Below, piece by piece: positions 51,162 through 60,400 of a stretch of 64,000 bases of DNA. How positions within the stretch are numbered: position 1 is the first letter of the stretch; every line of letters begins with the position of its first letter. Made by a program: the position numbers and the translations under genes. Origin of the DNA: JAJFKX01 sp965230265 (GTDB lineage Bacteria; Pseudomonadota; Gammaproteobacteria; Xanthomonadales; Wenzhouxiangellaceae); NCBI GenBank assembly GCA_965230265.1, contig OZ245999.1:2852001-2916000 (forward strand), given 5' to 3'. Under the pieces are notes generated by a model that did no database searches, was not told the DNA's origin, and saw nothing but the letters and a program-made list of their open reading frames with translations.

Positions 51162-51938
51162 ATGTCATCGCTGATCGTTATCACCCGACCCGGAGCAGCC
51201 GGTCGGCACTTGCAGCAGGCACTGGAAAACCAGGGTATTGTCAGCCTGCATCTGCCAGGCTTAATGGTATCGGGCATTGACTTGCCTGATGAAATACCGC
51301 AATCCATCATCCATGCCAACTGGTGGTTGTTCACCAGTCCAGCCGCTATTGCTTACGCAACGCGCTGGTTGCGTAGATTGAATCAAAAATCAGACAAGCG
51401 CTCTGAACCCTACCCTGCCATGGCTGTGCTGAGCGAAAAGTCAGCACAGCAACTTAAAGGCGCTCTGAATCTGGATGATCAAGCCACCATCATCTGGCCC
51501 GATAGTGGTCATCGCAGTGAAAGCCTATTGCGACACCCCAAATTGCAACAGCTTGACAACCAGCAAGTGATTATTTTTAACGCACCCGGTGGACGCCGCG
51601 TGCTGGCTGATACTTTAAGCAAGCGTGCCGCGAAGCTCGAAGAGTTCCCGGTATATGACCGACAATCCGCACCGCTGGATTCAAGCAACCTGCAGCGGCT
51701 GGATAACTGGCCTGGATCGACTTTGACACTGTGGACCAGCAATACCGCCATCGATAATTTGTGCCGACAACTGTCAAAACCTTTATGGCAAAAACTGATG
51801 AGCGGTGACCACTTGTCACTTTCTATCCGACAAAAAAACGCGCTTGAAAAAGTCTGCACTGGTAAGATATATCTAGCACACGCACCTGATAATACTTCTC
51901 TGCAACAACAGCTTGTTCAGCTGAGTGCTCAGGTTTAG
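51162..51938 (+). CDS. hemD: Uroporphyrinogen-III synthase HemD
   Basis: HemD closes and rearranges hydroxymethylbilane to uroporphyrinogen III. The 258-residue product has the family start VITRPGAAGRHLQQALENQG, a central WWLFTSPAAIAYA and a late TLWTSNTAIDNL, typical of this poorly conserved family. Position between hemC and hemX supports the call. ATG 51162 is preferred over an in-frame TTG at 51141. Confidence 0.9.
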   Translation: MSSLIVITRPGAAGRHLQQALENQGIVSLHLPGLMVSGIDLPDEIPQSIIHANWWLFTSPAAIAYATRWLRRLNQKSDKRSEPYPAMAVLSEKSAQQLKGALNLDDQATIIWPDSGHRSESLLRHPKLQQLDNQQVIIFNAPGGRRVLADTLSKRAAKLEEFPVYDRQSAPLDSSNLQRLDNWPGSTLTLWTSNTAIDNLCRQLSKPLWQKLMSGDHLSLSIRQKNALEKVCTGKIYLAHAPDNTSLQQQLVQLSAQV

Positions 51939-51984
51939 TTTTATTCGTTAGTCACGAAAATTATGCCCATACAGCGAAAACACC

Positions 51985-53304
51985 ATGCCAGAACAGGACT
52001 CAGCAACCAATAGCAACAAAAAAACCGCCAAAACCACCGGTAAAAAGGCGGCACGTAAGGCCACAGGTAAAACAGCCAAGAAAAAAATGGTTACCCAGCC
52101 GGCACCGACTGTGGCTGAAACCGATAGCAACATCAGTCAGCAGGCAAGCGGGGACGCTCAACGCTCTGAGGCTTCAACAGCAGCAAACAACACTGATGCC
52201 TCTGCCGCAGCTAACGCAGCCAATAAACCCCGTGCCGATGGCAGTGGCCGTGTGGCTCTGGTTTTGGTACTGATGGTTATCGCTGCATTGGCCTGGTTAT
52301 CGTGGCAAAACCACTGGTGGTCTACAGCCGACTCACAAGCCAGCGCACAGCAAGCCGATCAAATTGATCAATTGCAGCAACAATTGATGCAACTGCAACG
52401 CACCATTGATGCTCAGGATGTGCTTGGTGAAGTTGAGCCAATGATTGCTGCTGCACAAGATCAAACCAGCCAGAATTTACAAAATGATTTTCGCTCTGGC
52501 ATCGCAGCGCAGCTACAACCGCTTGTCGGGCGTGCCGATGATTTACAGCAGGCATTAAACGATCAACGCAGCCGTTTAAGTAACCTGGAAAATCGCCTGG
52601 CTGATGTCAGCAGTGAACAGCAACACACTCAAACTGTACAAAACCGTGAACAAAGTCTGCTGGAAATCAAACTGTTATTGCGCTACGCCCGTCAGCAGCT
52701 GCTATTGAATAGCAATATTGATGCGGCTATAGCCGCTTACCAGGATGCCGAAAGCGTACTCAGCTCAGCGAATCTGGCTGACTCCAACGCCCTGCAAGCT
52801 GCCTTGATCAGTGAGCGCCAAAGCATTCAAGCCATCAGCACGACCGATATCAGCGCTCTGGTCAATGAGCTGCGCGGTTTGCAGCAGGCCGTACCACTAT
52901 GGCCATTGCAAGGTCAGATTGCTGATAATACTGCCAACAGTATCGATCAGGAGCGCAGCTGGCAGGACAAACTACGAGACAGCTTTGGCGGGTTGGTGAC
53001 AGTGCGTAAATCTGATACCGACATTGTCAGTATTGAACAGGCCAGTTTGATCAAGCAACAAATGGCTCTGCATTTTCAAACAGCTTCACTGTTGGCATTA
53101 CAGGGCCGACAGGCAGAGTTTCAATCGGTGATCAACGATGCACGGCAATTACTCAGGCAATCTTTTGCCGATGATAACCGTGGCGTACAGGCGGCCACTG
53201 AAACCCTGGAATCAATGTCAGAGTTACAGTTAACACCGGAATGGCCTCCGCTAAATGAATCCAGTGAGCAGTTGAACCTGCTGGATCGTGGAGCGATTGG
53301 CTAA
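51985..53304 (+). CDS. hemX: HemX-like membrane protein
   Basis: The 439-residue product has a Lys/Thr/Ala-rich cytoplasmic tail (about 1-35), an Ala/Asn/Ser linker, one membrane helix (about 88-106, VALVLVLMVIAALAWLSW), then a long periplasmic coiled coil rich in Gln (about 115-215) and a helical end. This is the HemX form found in gammaproteobacterial hem operons, sometimes annotated as a uroporphyrinogen methyltransferase, although no methyltransferase motif is present here. The stop overlaps the hemY start by one base (TAATG). Confidence 0.88.
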   Translation: MPEQDSATNSNKKTAKTTGKKAARKATGKTAKKKMVTQPAPTVAETDSNISQQASGDAQRSEASTAANNTDASAAANAANKPRADGSGRVALVLVLMVIAALAWLSWQNHWWSTADSQASAQQADQIDQLQQQLMQLQRTIDAQDVLGEVEPMIAAAQDQTSQNLQNDFRSGIAAQLQPLVGRADDLQQALNDQRSRLSNLENRLADVSSEQQHTQTVQNREQSLLEIKLLLRYARQQLLLNSNIDAAIAAYQDAESVLSSANLADSNALQAALISERQSIQAISTTDISALVNELRGLQQAVPLWPLQGQIADNTANSIDQERSWQDKLRDSFGGLVTVRKSDTDIVSIEQASLIKQQMALHFQTASLLALQGRQAEFQSVINDARQLLRQSFADDNRGVQAATETLESMSELQLTPEWPPLNESSEQLNLLDRGAIG

Positions 53305-54698
53305 TGCGCTGGTGGCTGATTTTTCTGATTGCTCTGGTGGTGCTGATTGCCGCTGCCGGCTTGGCGCCTGTATTTAGCAACGATCCAGGCTATGTGTTGA
53401 TTCAGTTTGGCAGCTGGACCATAGAAACCACCGTGATTGTGATTGCTGTGGCCATACTTTTGCTGTTTATTTTATCCAAAATATTGTTCTGGCTATTGGA
53501 CGCACCACGCCGCGCTGCCCGCAATATTGCTCGTAGACGAATGGAAAATGGCTTGCTGGCTTTGGCCGAAGGCAATTGGTCACAAGCTGAAAAAGCTCTG
53601 CAACGTGCGGCTGAACCCAGCGGTTTACAGCGTGCCGGCTATCTGGCTGCAGCCCGTGCCGCCTCCAGTCAAACCAATGATGAAAACGCTGAACTGCGAC
53701 AACAGCAATACCTGGAAGCCGCGGACAATGGTCAGGCACGCACTCAATTTTTGCTGGAACTCAGCCGCGCCCGACTGCATTTATCCCGCAATAATTTTGA
53801 GCTGGCAATACCCATTCTAAAAAAACTTAGACGCCGTCGCAGACAACACCCGCAAGTGCTGAAAATGCTGGCACATTGCTATCGAGAACAAGGCCAATGG
53901 TCAGCACTGAGCGAAATGCTGCCAGCCATGCGCAAAGCCAAAATTATCGATAAAAACGGGGTACAGGATATTCAAATTCTGGCCGCCACCAACGAGTTGC
54001 AGAACTGCCATGACAGTGAATCACTGCAAAAGACCTGGGAAAGCCTGTTACGGCCACTGCGTATAGAACCGGCCGTGGTAGCCTGTTATGTTGAGCGCGC
54101 CCTGGAGTTTGGTTTGCCACGTTTGGCTGAAGGTGCATTGACTGCCGCCCTGGATAAAAAACTGGATGATCGCTTGTTGGACTTATACCCTCAATGCCAT
54201 GATGACAATCCGGAAAAAGCCCTGAGCCAGGCTGAAAAGTGGCGCCGTAAAAACCCGGACAATGCGATGGTAGAACGGGTCATGGGGCAGTTATGCCTGC
54301 AACAACAGTTATGGGGTAAAGCCCGTGCCCATCTGCAAGAGAGCCTGCGCCTTAAGCGCTCGCAAAAAACCTATCAAATTCTGGGTGAGCTGCTGGAACG
54401 CCAAGGCGAAATTGAAGCCGCTTTACATTGTTATCACAACGCACTGCAATTATCGCAGGGCCAACCTTTGAAGTATCAGCAAATCACGACCACACAACAG
54501 GTACCATCTGATTTGGATAAGTTGACCAGCGATCAGCAAACAGGCCAACTGGAAGCGCCTGCTGAGCAGGTAAACCCGCTATTGGAAGACAAGCCCTCGC
54601 CCAAACAAACAGACAACCAAACCGACGATGGCGTGATTGGCGATCTGGTTAACTTACCTGAGGCTTATCGCAATCGCGATAAAACATCCGGCAAGTAA
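53304..54698 (+). CDS. hemY: HemY-like TPR membrane protein
   Basis: The 464-residue product has two N-terminal membrane helices (about 3-25 and 40-65), then RRAARNIARRRMENGLLALAEGNW and a series of TPR-like helices (about 85-420). This is the HemY of gammaproteobacterial hemCDXY operons, unrelated to the protoporphyrinogen oxidase also called HemY in Bacillus. A role in heme or envelope processes is not settled. The C-terminal 50 residues are Gln/Asp/Lys-rich and probably disordered. Confidence 0.92.
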   Translation: MRWWLIFLIALVVLIAAAGLAPVFSNDPGYVLIQFGSWTIETTVIVIAVAILLLFILSKILFWLLDAPRRAARNIARRRMENGLLALAEGNWSQAEKALQRAAEPSGLQRAGYLAAARAASSQTNDENAELRQQQYLEAADNGQARTQFLLELSRARLHLSRNNFELAIPILKKLRRRRRQHPQVLKMLAHCYREQGQWSALSEMLPAMRKAKIIDKNGVQDIQILAATNELQNCHDSESLQKTWESLLRPLRIEPAVVACYVERALEFGLPRLAEGALTAALDKKLDDRLLDLYPQCHDDNPEKALSQAEKWRRKNPDNAMVERVMGQLCLQQQLWGKARAHLQESLRLKRSQKTYQILGELLERQGEIEAALHCYHNALQLSQGQPLKYQQITTTQQVPSDLDKLTSDQQTGQLEAPAEQVNPLLEDKPSPKQTDNQTDDGVIGDLVNLPEAYRNRDKTSGK

Positions 54699-54735
54699 AA
54701 CCCGCAAGAAAGTTTTCTTCTGGAGTGTGTGTTGA

Positions 54736-57108
54736 TTAAGGGCTGATAGCTGCAATACGACCCGCAGTATCCATACCCATCTCGGCCGCCAGTATCAGCG
54801 CCTTACCATAAGCATAGTATTCCGGATCGGCTTTATTCCAAATGGCCAGTGCATAGTTCATCGATGCCTGAGCCAGTTCAGGTTGCTGTTGCTGCCATTG
54901 CAGCCGGGCACGCTCAGCCCATAATTCAGCTCGAGCGCTGTCCATTTGGAAACCGCTCTCAAGTGCAGCCTCTGCTCCGTTCATATCGCCGGACAAAACC
55001 TCGACCCTGGCCAAACTGCTGTATAACTCGACTACCATATGGGACAGGTCGCTACTGACAATCGAGCTTTGAATTCGATCAATGGCCTGCTGGTAAAATC
55101 CAGCACTTTTACTGTAATCATGTTGCATCTCTGCCATCAAACCGCGCGCATAATCAGTTTGAAAACGCACATGCTCCACACCAAACTGTTCTAATATTGC
55201 TTCGGCCCTGATAATCGCCCGCTCGCCTGCCTCAAGATTGCCTTTTACCAGATTGACAAAAGCATGCCCGATCTGCATAAACTCATTCAATGGCGGTTGC
55301 AACTGTGCCTCTGATGCTGCCAGTAGTGTATCGGCCGCTTCAAAGTCAGCCAATGTGCTGAGATAGCTCAAAATCTGCATTTCAACCTCAAACAGAATAT
55401 CCAGAGGCGCGTTGTACTGTTGCTCATAGACTTTGCGCTCTTCCATCAACACGATGGCATCGCGCAGGCGGCCTTCGCGTTCCAGCAAGCGTGCTTCTGT
55501 CGCCAGCACCAAACTGTGCTGCTGAGGGTTATTGGCAATCGCCCGAGCCTGATCAAGGTAATCCCGCGCTGCCGGATTATTACCGGAGCGGGCGGTTAAC
55601 TCTGCCAGTAAAATCATCGGCGTAACGGTACCCGGGCCCAGTAACGAAGCTTTTTCAAACTGCTGTCTGGCTCGTTCACGCTCACCAATATCTTGATATA
55701 ACAAACCCAGTTTGGCAGCCGCCGACATATCATCCGGCCGCTGTTGGCTGTAACGCATAGCGTAATCTATCGCCTGCTCCACATCACCCTGAGCACGATA
55801 CAGATCAGATAGCTCGGTCAATGCCCGGTTGTCATTGCTATCCAGTTCCAGAACTTTTTCATACGCTAACCGGGCATCAGATAACTGACCCGACCATTTG
55901 TAATGATTGCCCAAACGCCAATAAGCCCCTGTGTCATTCGGGTTTAATTCAACGCGCATCCTTAAAACAGCATCGGTTTTATCCAATTGTCCCGTCAGGT
56001 TATAGACATTGGCCTTCAAAATATCCTTATTAGCCGATGATAATTTATACGTGTGGGGTTCTAATGAGCGGGCAACTGCAACGGCCTCTTCCGATCGCCC
56101 TTGTTTGATCAGGTATTCAACCTTGATCATGCCCGCCAAAGCAAAAGCGGGGTCCTGTGCCAAAGCCGTATCCAGTTCAGCAAGCGCTTGGTCAAAATCG
56201 TTATTGATAAGACGCTGATTACGCGCCTGAACATAATGTTCCACTGCATTGATAGAGCTGCTGTACTGTTCAACAATGGACATATCATCCGCCAGACGGC
56301 CACCGCCAGATGGTACTTCCAGGGTTTGTTTAATGGCCACCGATAAGCGATCAATCAGCGGCATCACATCGGTTCCTGACACTGAATATTCCTTAACCAG
56401 TACCAAACCATCCGGTTTATACAGGCGGGCATTCAGTCTAATCACGCCATCCGCGCGGCTAATCACCCCATTGATCAGGTAATCCTGATCATGCTCGGTG
56501 GCAATTTCACGCTGCAAACTCTCAGGTACATTCAGAGCATCGTCATAGCCAGCGCGCAACAGCTGTGAATACATGCCCCATTCGTAATGGCTATAGGCAG
56601 TGGTTGGTACCAGATAAGGATTTTGTCTTAAATCCTCCGCCAGCATTTCGGTGATTCCATATTGCAACCAATCCAGATCGCTGTCTGCAGAGTCTTTATT
56701 CCAGAAAAACAGCATCAGCGAATGCCTGAAACCAGCTCTGGGAATATACGTTTCGACTTCCTGACCATCTTCATTCATCACCATAACCTTATCGGCTGTG
56801 GCACCCATATGCTGGCCAGAAAACAGTGTAAACAACAAGCCTGTGGTTGCGATCAGATTAATCGGCACACCCACCATTTCCGACCGGGTCACCTGGTCTT
56901 TACCCGGCTTGCCGTGGGCATAGGCAATCAGAATCACAGCAGGCAACAACGAAAACAGTCCCCAGAAAAACACGTCGGTCAGCACCGGCGATAACAGATA
57001 ACGCTCAACCAGTCGATCCAGAATTTCGATTAAAACCCAGCACGCACCCACATAAACCCCAACAGCCTGGAGCACATGTCGTTCTCTGATTTCACGAAAA
57101 ATATTCAT
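54736..57108 (-). CDS. Membrane-anchored TPR protein with TolB-like N-terminal domain
   Basis: The 790-residue product begins with IFREIRERHVLQAVGVYVGACWVLIEI, a motif that in other proteins precedes adenylate cyclase or TPR regions. Three hydrophobic segments follow (about 14-33, 43-62 and 82-98). Residues about 130-280 resemble the TolB/FlgO-like region of such proteins (WLQYGITEMLAEDLRQNPYLVP, YLINGVISRADGVIRLNARLYKPDG). The remainder is a long TPR array (about 300-760; for example TGAYWRLGNHYKWSGQLSDARLAYEKVLEL). It has no cyclase domain. It is convergent with hemY. The function is probably protein-protein scaffolding. Confidence 0.8.
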   Translation of the reverse strand: MNIFREIRERHVLQAVGVYVGACWVLIEILDRLVERYLLSPVLTDVFFWGLFSLLPAVILIAYAHGKPGKDQVTRSEMVGVPINLIATTGLLFTLFSGQHMGATADKVMVMNEDGQEVETYIPRAGFRHSLMLFFWNKDSADSDLDWLQYGITEMLAEDLRQNPYLVPTTAYSHYEWGMYSQLLRAGYDDALNVPESLQREIATEHDQDYLINGVISRADGVIRLNARLYKPDGLVLVKEYSVSGTDVMPLIDRLSVAIKQTLEVPSGGGRLADDMSIVEQYSSSINAVEHYVQARNQRLINNDFDQALAELDTALAQDPAFALAGMIKVEYLIKQGRSEEAVAVARSLEPHTYKLSSANKDILKANVYNLTGQLDKTDAVLRMRVELNPNDTGAYWRLGNHYKWSGQLSDARLAYEKVLELDSNDNRALTELSDLYRAQGDVEQAIDYAMRYSQQRPDDMSAAAKLGLLYQDIGERERARQQFEKASLLGPGTVTPMILLAELTARSGNNPAARDYLDQARAIANNPQQHSLVLATEARLLEREGRLRDAIVLMEERKVYEQQYNAPLDILFEVEMQILSYLSTLADFEAADTLLAASEAQLQPPLNEFMQIGHAFVNLVKGNLEAGERAIIRAEAILEQFGVEHVRFQTDYARGLMAEMQHDYSKSAGFYQQAIDRIQSSIVSSDLSHMVVELYSSLARVEVLSGDMNGAEAALESGFQMDSARAELWAERARLQWQQQQPELAQASMNYALAIWNKADPEYYAYGKALILAAEMGMDTAGRIAAISP

Positions 57109-57182
57109 GTTCTGATTTGCTTAAATTGGTCAATTCGCAATAACTCATTGTTGAGACTAGCACAAACAGACTGGTGAACGAC

Positions 57183-57209
57183 TGCCAAAGGTCACACCAA
57201 CCTTTGGCA
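57183..57209 (-). terminator. Perfect 10-bp hairpin after the small exported-protein gene
   Basis: TGCCAAAGGT (57183-57192) and ACCTTTGGCA (57200-57209) with a 7-base loop, 14 bases past the stop of the leftward gene. No T-tract on the minus strand. Confidence 0.5.
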
Positions 57210-57222
57210 CCCTGCTTTGGTC

Positions 57223-57537
57223 TCAACCTTCTGGAGCTTGCCGCAAATGCCGTTGCGCAACTTCCATCATGATCAAGACCTCACAAGGTGGAAATTGTTC
57301 TAACAGGGAAATCGAGCGAAATGAGGTCCATTCAGCAATTGGATCAAAATGATCTTTGCGCTTAAAGTTCAGCTCTTTTAACCCAACCAGACACTCACCC
57401 TGCATCTTGGCTTCGGCCACGGTTGCAGCATCCAGCGCAGTGCTCGAGTGACGCCCTGCTATTGCTTGATAATCAAACTCGACCGCTATTGCATTCAATG
57501 ACAGTAACAATAAACCGACTATTAAAACTGGCTTCAT
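57223..57537 (-). CDS. Small exported protein of unknown function
   Basis: The 104-residue product has a signal peptide (about 1-18, MKPVLIVGLLLLSLNAIAV). The mature part is helical with two cysteines (GECLVG and PPCEVL) that could form a disulfide, and a Glu/Arg-rich end. I do not recognise it. A strong hairpin follows the stop. Confidence 0.65.
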   Translation of the reverse strand: MKPVLIVGLLLLSLNAIAVEFDYQAIAGRHSSTALDAATVAEAKMQGECLVGLKELNFKRKDHFDPIAEWTSFRSISLLEQFPPCEVLIMMEVAQRHLRQAPEG

Positions 57538-57641
57538 TAATAATTCCCACTAGCAACAATACGCACAATGAGACCAATTATAAATTGAACCTCCCGATAC
57601 TGGTGATGAATTAATTTTTGTACATCAGCAACAACAGCTGG

Positions 57642-58655
57642 CTACCTGGGTGCAAAGTCAAACGAATCATAGAACAACTGATCCTCAGGCAAACCTTTAT
57701 CCATAAAAGCATGCCGCGCTGCATCAATCATTGCAGGTGGACCACTCATATAAACGTCGTAATCTTTGATGTCCGGGTATTGCGCCAGCAGCGCCTCATG
57801 TACCCATCCGGCCGTCCCATCCCACTGATCATCCGAGTCTGGTTCTGATAACACCCCGGTATACTGCAAATGCCCGTGCCGCTGATCCCAGCCCAGCGCA
57901 GTTTCATGCATATACAGCTCGGCCAGATTACGTGCCCCCCAAAACAAATGCACCGGGCGGGTACTGCCGGAATGATATAAATGCTCGAGCATGGCTTTAA
58001 GTGGAGCAAAACCGGTGCCGCCAGCCATCATCAAAATGGGTCTGTCACTGTCCTCCCGCAAGAAGAATGTACCCAGCGGCCCTTCAAAGCGGATAATCGC
58101 TTTTTCTGGCATTTCATTGAACACATACTCAGTAAAATCACCACCCTCAACATAACGCACATGCAATTCCAGGTATTCTTCAAAGTGTGGTGCAGAGGCC
58201 AGTGAAAATGAGCGCCGTTTACCGCCTTGCAATAAAATATCGACATACTGACCTGCCAAAAACTGTAGCCGCATACTCTTCGGCAAAGTCATACGCAATC
58301 TGGCGACCGTTGGTGATAACAACACTTTTTCCTGCACACGTGCAGGTAACATGCGAATAGGCAAATCACGTATCGCATCAATCTCGCGTGCTTGAATCAG
58401 CAAATCCGAACCCGGCACTGCCTGGCAAAACAACGCTTCACCCTGTTGCTGCTGTGCTGCAGTCAAAGCCTGTGGAGGCAATAACGGATAACTGATCTGG
58501 CCTTCTAATATCTGGCCATGACAACTGGCGCAGGTACCATTGCGACATGAATACGACAACATGACGCCTTGACGAAGAGCGGCGGCCAAGATGCTTTCGC
58601 CATCATTGACCTGAAATTGGGTACCACTGGATTGGATGGTTACGGTATGCGTCAT
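57642..58655 (-). CDS. 2Fe-2S ferredoxin–NAD(P)H flavin reductase (AscD/oxygenase-reductase type)
   Basis: The 337-residue product has an N-terminal plant-type ferredoxin domain with Cys37, Cys42, Cys45 and Cys77 (SCRNGTCASCHG, LFCQ), then an FAD domain (RRSFSLASAPH) and an NAD(P)H-binding domain (MMAGGTGFAPLKAMLE, YMSGPPAMI). It moves electrons from NAD(P)H to a partner, as in AscD of deoxysugar synthesis or oxygenase reductases. It is a single gene; in many gammaproteobacteria similar genes lie near ubiD. Partner not in this window. Confidence 0.88.
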   Translation of the reverse strand: MTHTVTIQSSGTQFQVNDGESILAAALRQGVMLSYSCRNGTCASCHGQILEGQISYPLLPPQALTAAQQQQGEALFCQAVPGSDLLIQAREIDAIRDLPIRMLPARVQEKVLLSPTVARLRMTLPKSMRLQFLAGQYVDILLQGGKRRSFSLASAPHFEEYLELHVRYVEGGDFTEYVFNEMPEKAIIRFEGPLGTFFLREDSDRPILMMAGGTGFAPLKAMLEHLYHSGSTRPVHLFWGARNLAELYMHETALGWDQRHGHLQYTGVLSEPDSDDQWDGTAGWVHEALLAQYPDIKDYDVYMSGPPAMIDAARHAFMDKGLPEDQLFYDSFDFAPR

Positions 58656-58770
58656 TACAACTGGCCTTCTTGAACAATACTTTTATATGGAGCACCCTGG
58701 GCGGGATTTCCAGCGATTATACATGCGTGTTTTGGTATGCTTGGCGGCTGTTTAAATAACTGAGAGTTAA

Positions 58771-59124
58771 ATGAGCTGGACTAAGGTACTGGTTGCGGAA
58801 AGCCCGCTGCATGCAGGCTTGGCCAGAATAACACTGGAAGCCGAAGGCCTGCAGGTACAGTTGCGGCAGATGGAGTTGTGGGCGGTGGCGGTGGAAGTGC
58901 TGTATACCGAGGGTGCCGCACCTTCTGTCTGGGTCCCGGAAGAACAGGCCGAACAGGCTCGTGAGATCCTCGAAAAGCATAAGCAAAAGCTACAATCGCA
59001 AGCCAGCGGACCACAAACCCAATGGCACTGCAGCCATTGTGACGAATACAACGACAGCAATTTTGAAAGTTGCTGGCAATGTGGCCACGTGGCGCCTGAA
59101 ACTGAATCACCCGCACAGCCGTAA
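58771..59124 (+). CDS. DUF2007 protein with zinc ribbon
   Basis: The 117-residue product has a DUF2007-type signal-transducing fold (about 1-70, VLVAESPLHAGLARITLEAEGLQV, PSVWVPEEQAEQAREIL) joined to a RanBP2-like zinc ribbon with CSHC...CWQC (about 87-105). Role unknown; the ribbon may bind RNA or protein. It is 16 bases ahead of the thioesterase gene. Confidence 0.85.
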   Translation: MSWTKVLVAESPLHAGLARITLEAEGLQVQLRQMELWAVAVEVLYTEGAAPSVWVPEEQAEQAREILEKHKQKLQSQASGPQTQWHCSHCDEYNDSNFESCWQCGHVAPETESPAQP

Positions 59125-59140
59125 ACCTGATCAACAAGCT

Positions 59141-59587
59141 ATGAGCAACATCAAACCCCACGCCAATTTCACTTTAACCGGTGCAAATCTAAAAAGCCTG
59201 AATCGTTCCAGCCACAAAACACTTAATGCCTTAATGGGGCTGGAGTTCACCGCCATTGGCCCTGATTTTATTCAGGCCGAGCTTCCGGTTGATGAACGCA
59301 CTCACCAACCTTATGGCCTGCTGCATGGCGGGGCATCAGCCGCTTTAATCGAAACATTGGGCAGTGTGGCATCGTATATTCTGGTTGCGCGCAATAACAA
59401 ACGTGCTGTAGGAGTAGAAATTAATGCCAATCATGTGCGTGGTATCACCACCGGCAAAGTCATTGGTACTGTTAAGGCTCTGCATGTTGGCCGCACGACC
59501 CATGTCTGGGAAATCCGAGTGCGCAACACGGATAATCAACTGATCTGTGCCGGGCGTCTGACTGTGGCGATTGTGGCTGCTGAATAA
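59141..59587 (+). CDS. Hotdog-fold thioesterase (PaaI/EntH-like)
   Basis: The 148-residue product has the hotdog signature QPYGLLHGGASAALIETLGSVAS with the catalytic-type Gly-Gly and Glu, then GVEINANHVRG and a β-strand ending RLTVAIV. This family hydrolyses aryl- or acyl-CoA esters; related proteins include MenI and EntH. I chose ATG 59141, which follows the DUF2007 stop by 16 bases; the frame is open from 58913 inside that gene. The acyltransferase gene follows after 24 bases. Confidence 0.9.
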   Translation: MSNIKPHANFTLTGANLKSLNRSSHKTLNALMGLEFTAIGPDFIQAELPVDERTHQPYGLLHGGASAALIETLGSVASYILVARNNKRAVGVEINANHVRGITTGKVIGTVKALHVGRTTHVWEIRVRNTDNQLICAGRLTVAIVAAE

Positions 59588-59611
59588 ACCAGACTCTGCA
59601 AAAACATTACC

Positions 59612-60400
59612 ATGTGGCACCTGATTTACCGACTTCCCTTGCTGCTGATCCAAATTACGGTCAGCCTGCTGTCGTTGGTATTTTGTAACCCCATCGGTCA
59701 CCGCACCAGCATTGGCCGTTATACCCTGGCGCAATACACCATGTTGGGCTGGGCACGTTTAACCTGTGTGTTGTTTGGTCTGCGGGTTCGTCTGCTGGGG
59801 GAGCTGCACTCTGGGCCTTTACTGGTGGTCGCTAATCATCAATCCTGGCAGGATGTGATTGTGCTGCTTAGTATCGATCCGATGTCTTTCGTGGCCAAAC
59901 AGGAAATCCGCGGTTGGCCTTTTATCGGCATGCTGGTGGCTGCGGCCGGCACAGTGTTTTTGCAGCGTGGCAATTTGCAATCCTCCAGCCAGGTTCGCGA
60001 CGGTATGCACCAGGCCCTGAGCAGCAATAAAACCGTCCTGATTTTTCCCGAAGCCGGGGTGCCGCTGACGCCCGGTGTCGGGCGTTTTCATGGTCGTCTG
60101 TTTGCACCTGCGATCGACAATCAAACACCTGTACAGCCTATTGCTATTCGCTATCTGGAGCGTGGAGAATTATCACAACGCTCTCGTTTTAAACCCAATG
60201 AAAGCTTTATTTTCAGCTTCTTCCGATTACTGACGGCACCTATCACACAGGTCCAGGTACATGCATTGGAAGTCATGCCCACCAACAATGACAGCCGGCG
60301 CAGCGAATTGGCATTAAAAGCCGAAAAACAAGTTCGCGCCTGTTATGATCCTGATAACGTTTTAGACCATGAACGCGCCCGCCGAGAGCGACCTGTATGA
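59612..60400 (+). CDS. PlsC-family lysophospholipid acyltransferase
   Basis: The 262-residue membrane protein has an N-terminal hydrophobic segment, the acyltransferase motif I NHQSWQDV (His76 and Asp81), motif II around RGNLQSSSQ, and motif III FPEAGVPLTPG (145-155). Motif III is usually FPEGxR; here the Gly is replaced by Ala-Gly and the Arg is missing, so acceptor preference may differ from 1-acylglycerol-3-phosphate. It overlaps the hydrolase gene by 4 bases. Confidence 0.85.
   Translation: MWHLIYRLPLLLIQITVSLLSLVFCNPIGHRTSIGRYTLAQYTMLGWARLTCVLFGLRVRLLGELHSGPLLVVANHQSWQDVIVLLSIDPMSFVAKQEIRGWPFIGMLVAAAGTVFLQRGNLQSSSQVRDGMHQALSSNKTVLIFPEAGVPLTPGVGRFHGRLFAPAIDNQTPVQPIAIRYLERGELSQRSRFKPNESFIFSFFRLLTAPITQVQVHALEVMPTNNDSRRSELALKAEKQVRACYDPDNVLDHERARRERPV

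Noticed and set aside
53304..54698. Protoporphyrinogen oxidase HemY
   Set aside because: No FAD-binding motif; the TPR and membrane layout is that of the unrelated gammaproteobacterial HemY.
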